A stretch of DNA of 39,580 bases from Hallella bergensis DSM 17361 (lineage in GTDB: Bacteria > Bacteroidota > Bacteroidia > Bacteroidales > Bacteroidaceae), in assembly GCF_000160535.1 (NCBI RefSeq), contig NZ_GG704780.1, positions 989,579 through 1,029,158 of the forward strand, read 5' to 3'. The notes under the pieces were generated by a model. The model had not been told where the DNA came from and searched no databases. It worked only from the letters and a program-made list of their open reading frames with translations. How positions within the stretch are numbered: the stretch's first letter is position 1; each line of letters begins with the position of its first letter. The translations under genes and the position numbers were made by a program. This document shows positions 35,240-39,580 of the stretch, piece by piece.

Positions 35240-35400
35240 GCTTTTTTGATTTTACTTCAAATTCAATCATAAATTCTTATTGTTTATGGTTGTCAATTAT
35301 TTAACGTCTTTCTTTCCTGTTTATTGCTCACGGCTTTTAATACCCATATAAGGGTAATGATGAACACCCATATATGGGTATTGTCCGTTACCCTTATATG
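35240..35400. repeat. Inter-cassette spacer, second copy, with palindromes
   Basis: Matches 33210-33365 for about 120 bp. It contains ACCCATATAAGGGTAA (35342-35357), the palindrome ACCCATATATGGGT, and TTACCCTTATATGG. The repeated palindromes could be terminators or recombination sites between modules. Confidence 0.65.
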
Positions 35401-35422
35401 GATGTTAAATGCTATTGTTATT

Positions 35423-35761
35423 TTAATTATATAAAGATGTCATTATACTATAATCATTAATCTTACAACGATGGTACAAAACTTCTCCTTTCAAATATAT
35501 GATAAGAGTATTATCTTTTACGCTCATATTTTTCGTTCTATATCCCTTATGTACTAAAACGGAGTCTTTATCTCTAACAAAATAAACTTCAGAGGGGAAG
35601 TCTCTATCAAGTGTACCAACATAATCTACCAATACAAATGTACCATTTTTTACGTTTATTCGACAACGTACTTTCTTTTGAGGACGAAAACTGGGGAAAC
35701 ATCCACTAAGCAAGAATAAACACACGAAAAATACGATGGTCTTATTTATAAAACTTCCCAT
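35423..35761 (-). CDS. Small lipoprotein, candidate immunity protein of RHS module A
   Basis: About 112 residues from ATG 35761 (MGSFINKTIVFFVCLFLLSG-C), with lipobox L-S-G-C. An upstream ATG at 35770 adds three residues. The product is short, basic and beta-rich. Its start overlaps the end of the long RHS gene by about 20 bp, so the two are translationally linked, as expected for toxin and immunity protein. No family is recognised. Confidence 0.62.
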   Translation of the reverse strand: MGSFINKTIVFFVCLFLLSGCFPSFRPQKKVRCRINVKNGTFVLVDYVGTLDRDFPSEVYFVRDKDSVLVHKGYRTKNMSVKDNTLIIYLKGEVLYHRCKINDYSIMTSLYN

Positions 35762-37979
35762 AATACCCATAATATATATAACTTCCAGAGTAAGTGTGTT
35801 CTCCGAAATAAGGGAAGCCTTTGTTATAACCTAATCCCGAGTTTTGACTTTGATTATATTTTCCAACCTCTCCCATAACCTTAGAATAATACCAATTTGG
35901 TGTTCCTAACAAGTATGGTTTTGTTGAATGGACATTTGCACCAAAAATCATATTCCCCATTGCTCTTAGTGTAGTTATTTTAGGAGTACCATTACTATTA
36001 GTGCCCGCATTTATAGCTGTATAAGGGTGTTGCCCAAAACTCACTTTTACATCAAGTGCAGCATTATTGGCTGATAGCGACCTTAGAACTTCTAATTCTC
36101 CATAAAAAGTCAAGGGGCTTTTAAGTTGTAGTTCGGACTTGAAAAGACTCTGCCCCCAGTCAAGAAGCCTTTGGGCATTTGCATTGTAAACAGAATATGT
36201 TGCATTTTCTGTTTTTACAGTCCCGGATACAGTTAACTTGCTGATGTCAAAGGTTACTCCTGTTTCCTTCGCATTAAAATGAAAAGCTCCATTTTGATTG
36301 TCCGTTCCCATAAAATCGTATGGTCTCAACGTTGTTCCAATAATTTCCCCTGTTCTCTTACCTTTCCCGTTCACAAGATAAATATTATTGTCACCATCAT
36401 TTTTGGCATTTACAACGGTATAGGTTCCGTTAGAGTTTCTTTTAACATCAGTACTTTCTAGACATCCTGTTGGATCGGTATAAACTATAGGGTTACTAAT
36501 ACAATAAGTATAAGAACAAATACATACTTTTAATTCCTGCATAGGATCGCAACTCATCCACAAACTCAGCCTCGGTTCATAGTATCTTGCACCATAGTAA
36601 TACATACCCGTCTCCTCGTCAAATTCCTTGGCGTTGAAGAGATAAGGCGTGTTCCACGTGTTGTTGCGCTCCTCGATGAACACTTCACCAAACGGCACAT
36701 ATTCGATGTGCTGCGATACCTCGCCGTCGAGATTGGTGATGTAACTACTGCTCCCCAAGTGGTCGGGGTGGTAGTAGAACTGCATCTTCTCGTACTCGTC
36801 GTTGGGCTTGAAGTTGCCGTCGCTTGCCGCCCGCGTCATGGCTTTCGCCTGTGCTGCTTCGGGCGTACCATCGTCACAACAGAAGCCCTGACCGTTTACA
36901 TAGTCGTTATTGTCCTCACCGTTGTAAGGGATGTCAAACGTCTTGTAGTTGTCCTTGATGGATTGGATCTGCAGGTTGTACTTGGCCTTGTAGTCCACCG
37001 TCAATCCATCCGCTTCATTTCCTGCATACGGGATGCGTCTTGGGTCTGCACCGTAGCTGGCAAGGTCACCTAATTTGCTAACAATACGCTGTGAACCGAT
37101 GTAGATATGCTTGGTGTACTTGCCACCCTGTCCGGCTACCAAGTACGGGCTGACATAGAGTGAGAAGCGAGCCGTACCGGTGTTGCCACCCGAGAACTCG
37201 GAGTTTACGTATATGGCTTCGTTCTTGCCACTGGTCTTCACCGTGCGCTCACCGTCGGCATCATACCAATAGTTGCTCACAAATCCGTTTTCATCGGCTG
37301 CCAGGAGTCTGTTTTCCTCGTCCCACTTGTATTTCTGCTCACTTACCCTGTCGTCTTCCTTGCCGTCACGCTTTACACGGCTGGTGTTGATGTAGACAAG
37401 GTTTCCGTTGGCATCATAGCTGTACTTGTATCCGTTGTTGATGTTCGTGCTGTCCGTCGGTGTCTCTTCCGTGCGGTAGTTGATGTCACGGACACTGGCC
37501 AGTTGGAACTTCTTGCCCTCATCATTATTGTATGTGTTGGTGAGGTCATAGCCTGCGTTGAGCGAACCGTTGAACTGTACGTTACTTTGCATGAGGTGCT
37601 GCTTCTTGCTTGTGATGCGGTGCATATTGTCATAGCCCATCGCAAGGGTGTAAGAAGCCGTCTTATTGTCCGTTCCTGCATAGGTTCCCGTTGCACTTGA
37701 CAAGCGATACAGTGGGTCATAAGTGTAGCTGTGGCTTATCTGTCCGCCTGCCTTGCCACTCTGTGGGAGTGGAGCGTTGTTCTTCACGTCGAGTACGTTG
37801 CTCACGGCATCATAGCTGTAGGCGTTATCCATGATGGTACCTGCCTTGGCGTTCTTTATTATTGCACTTTTCCGCTTTTGACAATTCCAATTGGATACAA
37901 TGTCGACATAAAAAATTAACTCCCAATCATGAACATCACCATCTAACTTTGTATATAACATTAGTGTCTTCCACAACAT
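35742..37979 (-). CDS. 5'-truncated RHS-repeat protein (module A) with uncharacterised C-terminal toxin-like region
   Basis: The 745-residue frame has YD-type repeats (NAYSYDAVSNVLDVKNN, YTYDPLYRLSSATGTY, YKYSYDANGNLVYI, NYWYDADGERTVKTSGKN), then the RHS core near residues 398-480 (MQFYYHPDHLGSSSYITNLD ... PRLSLWMSCDP). The last 265 residues are a unique region starting ECLEST-like and ending in a tyrosine/glycine-rich tail (YSGSYIYYGYYGKFYK); I cannot assign it. RHS homology begins only at about residue 45 (NAKAGTIMDNAYSYD). The preceding residues are unrelated sequence overlapping the end of the next gene, and there is no signal peptide. Full RHS proteins are usually 1,500 residues or more, so this is a truncated or recombined gene and may not be secreted. 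Confidence 0.8.
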   Translation of the reverse strand: MLWKTLMLYTKLDGDVHDWELIFYVDIVSNWNCQKRKSAIIKNAKAGTIMDNAYSYDAVSNVLDVKNNAPLPQSGKAGGQISHSYTYDPLYRLSSATGTYAGTDNKTASYTLAMGYDNMHRITSKKQHLMQSNVQFNGSLNAGYDLTNTYNNDEGKKFQLASVRDINYRTEETPTDSTNINNGYKYSYDANGNLVYINTSRVKRDGKEDDRVSEQKYKWDEENRLLAADENGFVSNYWYDADGERTVKTSGKNEAIYVNSEFSGGNTGTARFSLYVSPYLVAGQGGKYTKHIYIGSQRIVSKLGDLASYGADPRRIPYAGNEADGLTVDYKAKYNLQIQSIKDNYKTFDIPYNGEDNNDYVNGQGFCCDDGTPEAAQAKAMTRAASDGNFKPNDEYEKMQFYYHPDHLGSSSYITNLDGEVSQHIEYVPFGEVFIEERNNTWNTPYLFNAKEFDEETGMYYYGARYYEPRLSLWMSCDPMQELKVCICSYTYCISNPIVYTDPTGCLESTDVKRNSNGTYTVVNAKNDGDNNIYLVNGKGKRTGEIIGTTLRPYDFMGTDNQNGAFHFNAKETGVTFDISKLTVSGTVKTENATYSVYNANAQRLLDWGQSLFKSELQLKSPLTFYGELEVLRSLSANNAALDVKVSFGQHPYTAINAGTNSNGTPKITTLRAMGNMIFGANVHSTKPYLLGTPNWYYSKVMGEVGKYNQSQNSGLGYNKGFPYFGEHTYSGSYIYYGYYGKFYK

Positions 37980-38487
37980 TTTCTATTCTGTTTTTGAATT
38001 GTATTTTTTTTGCAACAAACTTATTTGAAGAATTAACATTTACATAAAAAATCCTATAACTCTCCACCTTAGTTCCTCTAGTTTGATAATCATGTGAATT
38101 AATCGATTCTATAAAAGAAGAAATAGAGGGAGAAGAAAACACTTCGAAAGGATCAACTCCATCAGTTATAATACCACTATTATTCATACACCATCCTTTA
38201 AACAGATCTGTAATATTTCTTCCAGTCTTGTCATAAATCTCCAAATCTTCCATATTATTATATATGCCATCCAGTCCTGGTTCTATTCCTCCTCCAGAAA
38301 AAAAACGTATTTCAGGATTGCATAAATTGATGTTGAATTTTAATAAATAATAGTCCTTGCCTAATTCTAGTGAATCGGCAATAACTATATGTCTTAGCTC
38401 CACACCTGTAATATTAAAGTTTTTATAATATCTGCTACATGATGCAAGAGCAAGACACATACATAATAATATAACTTTTTTCATCAT
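37936..38487 (-). CDS. Lipoprotein, candidate immunity protein of a lost upstream RHS module
   Basis: The 183-residue lipoprotein has lipobox L-A-S-C (from MMKKVILLCMCLALASCSRY). It has no family I can name. Its 3' end overlaps the truncated start of RHS module A by 44 bp, so it sits where the N-terminal part of that RHS gene should be. By the logic of the other pairs it may have served an RHS tail that has since been replaced. A separate secreted function is equally possible. Confidence 0.62.
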   Translation of the reverse strand: MMKKVILLCMCLALASCSRYYKNFNITGVELRHIVIADSLELGKDYYLLKFNINLCNPEIRFFSGGGIEPGLDGIYNNMEDLEIYDKTGRNITDLFKGWCMNNSGIITDGVDPFEVFSSPSISSFIESINSHDYQTRGTKVESYRIFYVNVNSSNKFVAKKIQFKNRIENVVEDTNVIYKVRW

Positions 38488-38563
38488 CTATCTATCAAAT
38501 AAATTTGATGAATCCCATGAATATTACCAAATACATGGGACTTTCGAGTGGTAGATTCTCCCC

Positions 38564-38664
38564 CGTAGAGTCAACCTGCAAGTGCAAAATTATAAATCCT
38601 GTTTGAAGAATTCGCACTTAGGTGTAGAAAAGTTTAATTTTTCTCTTGGCCTTTCGTTCAATTT
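38564..38664 (-). mobile_element. IS30-family end with transposase C-terminal remnant
   Basis: The minus-strand reading of 38664-38590 gives KLNERPREKLNFSTPKCEFF followed by K-Q-D-L-stop, the typical N-x-R-P-R-x-x-L-x-F-x-T-P end of IS30 transposases. It is followed directly by CGTAGAGTCAACC-T-GCAAGTGCAAAATTA (38564-38592), probably an inverted terminal repeat. The same end lies at 31234, in the same orientation. Confidence 0.65.
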
Positions 38665-38761
38665 CTTTTCTCGATGTTTTCTTTTGGAGTAAGGCAAAAA
38701 TTTGCGACCTTTGCTCCGAGGTTAATTGAGTATATTTCACAACACAAAGTTAATTAATCTT

Positions 38762-38787
38762 AAGGAGACTGCGGTCTCCTTTTTTTA
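38762..38787 (+). terminator. Intrinsic terminator
   Basis: AAGGAGAC-TGCG-GTCTCCTT is followed by a run of T on the plus strand. It is a well-formed terminator, but no plus-strand gene is seen upstream of it, so what it terminates is unclear. Confidence 0.75.
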
Positions 38788-38812
38788 TTTGTATTGCTGG
38801 TTGTTTCTTTTT

Positions 38813-38876
38813 CCTCGCCGAGAGATGCAGACAACCTCTCGCTACGCTTCGAGAACGTCTGCATCTCTCGGCGAGG
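38813..38876. repeat. 20-bp perfect inverted repeat
   Basis: The arm at 38813-38832 (CCTCGCCGAGAGATGCAGAC) pairs with 38857-38876 around a 24-nt loop that itself contains TCTCG...CGAGA. It lies next to the IS30 remnant. It is either an element end, a MITE-like structure or a strong hairpin transcript. Confidence 0.75.
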
Positions 38877-38886
38877 AGATACTCGT

Positions 38887-39110
38887 TTATTGCACTTCGT
38901 TTTGGACAATAGTGGGTCTGTTATTTATTTTTTGATAATCTCCTTGATGTAGTTTTTGATATTCCCCTGAAATCTGTTTTCTTGGGTATATATTGCCTGA
39001 TAAAGTCTGTTCATGTTTTCTATAGCTCCCTTTCCAGGAACAGTACGGATGGGCAAAATAAACAACCATCTCTAATTCTCTTGTGATTATTTCGTGGGCG
39101 GCAAAGAAGC
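38887..39110 (-). pseudogene. IS30-family transposase fragment, frameshifted
   Basis: Reading the three minus-strand frames together gives FAAHEIITRELEMVVYFAHP then YCSWKG, then (next frame) AIENMNRL, RQYIPKKTDFRGIS, IKNYIKEIIKK and INNRP. These are the consecutive conserved segments of the IS30 DDE domain, including the E of ENMN. At least three frameshifts separate them, so the gene is dead. Upstream (39111-39397) no further coding sequence is convincing. Confidence 0.72.
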
Positions 39111-39397
39111 AGTTGATATATACTGAGGAGATAAAGGCTCAACAGACATTTTTTTCGCATTGTACATCTCTTCGATTCTAATGACCATGTAACTGTACAA
39201 TAGGATAGAAAACAGGAAGATATGAGATTCTGTTCTCCACTTTCCCTTTAATTTATATTCTTTATTCTCCATTCTTCGTTCTTCCATTTGTAAAATATTA
39301 TTATCGTTTTTTGATGATTATTTTCTAGTCATCCAGAGCAAAAAGAGCTATCTTTTTTCGGCACAAACGAGTCGAGCAGAGCCAAAAATCGTGAGGC

Positions 39398-39507
39398 TGC
39401 TGCGATTGAGGTCTTCTCACGGCATGGTTAGGCCTTATCGACTGTGCGGAAGAGCCTCAATCACAAAGCGGTTGAAGCCTTGTCATCACACCGTTTGATA
39501 TTCAGTC
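39398..39507. repeat. Degenerate 22-bp tandem repeat, five units
   Basis: Units start at 39398, 39420, 39442, 39464 and 39486. They share a GCGGTT-(G/A)AGGCCTT-like core and resemble the units at 18997-19084. The last 70 bp of the window show nothing else I can support. Confidence 0.65.
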
Positions 39508-39580
39508 GCATGCAGTAAAATAGGAAAACAAAGGGCGTTTTTCTAAAAAGAACTGACTGTCAGTCGTTTACAAACCATCG

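Noticed and set aside
39087..39287. A 66-codon minus-strand frame with a hydrophobic segment.
   Set aside because: Its end overlaps the IS30 transposase remnant in another frame and shows no family features.

Overview
The window looks like chromosomal DNA from a Bacteroidota bacterium, most likely a Prevotellaceae (Prevotella-type) species. The evidence is two SusC/SusD nutrient-uptake operons, Bacteroidota promoters of the form TTTG-N20-TAnnTTTG, an HU-like gene followed by a 'smalltalk' micro-gene, and short AT-rich intergenic repeats. Assignments rest on recognising families by eye; no search was run.

Left arm (1-20.1 kb): every gene reads on the minus strand. They are a partial acyltransferase, small and secreted hypotheticals, a pRiA4b ORF-3-like protein, UDP-galactopyranose mutase, a tight five-gene operon (STN-type SusC, SusD, DUF4843 lipoprotein, PKD-like lipoprotein, thioredoxin-fold protein), smalltalk and HU-like genes, a YihY-family membrane protein, a DUF169 protein, an M20 amidohydrolase and YaaA. 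Three intergenic regions carry a shared mosaic of repeats with hairpins.

Centre (20.5-23.5 kb): eight iteron-like repeats, most of them exactly 22 bp apart, are followed by about 0.9 kb of extremely AT-rich DNA, a ParA ATPase, a probable ribbon-helix-helix partner, and an array of inverted GTCGTG/CACGAC motifs. Gene orientation flips here: everything to the left is minus and everything to the right is plus as far as 30.5 kb. This is the strongest unusual signal and looks like the replication/partition region of a plasmid-derived replicon, possibly a second chromosome or chromid. No replication initiator gene is visible.

Right arm (23.5-30.6 kb, plus strand): a second SusC-SusD operon with its own promoter and a structured leader encodes a lipoprotein with fibronectin-like and beta-helix-like regions, and ends at a strong terminator.

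RHS island (30.7-39.1 kb, minus strand): a 5'-truncated RHS gene is followed by two displaced RHS C-terminal modules. Each has the same core fused to a different tail (unknown, JAB-like, HExxH metallopeptidase-like) and each is followed by a small secreted or lipoprotein gene that is a plausible immunity protein. Conserved palindromic spacers separate the modules, and decayed IS30-family remnants flank the island. It looks like a reservoir of polymorphic-toxin cassettes. The window ends in a degenerate 22-bp tandem repeat related to ones near 15.8 and 19.0 kb.
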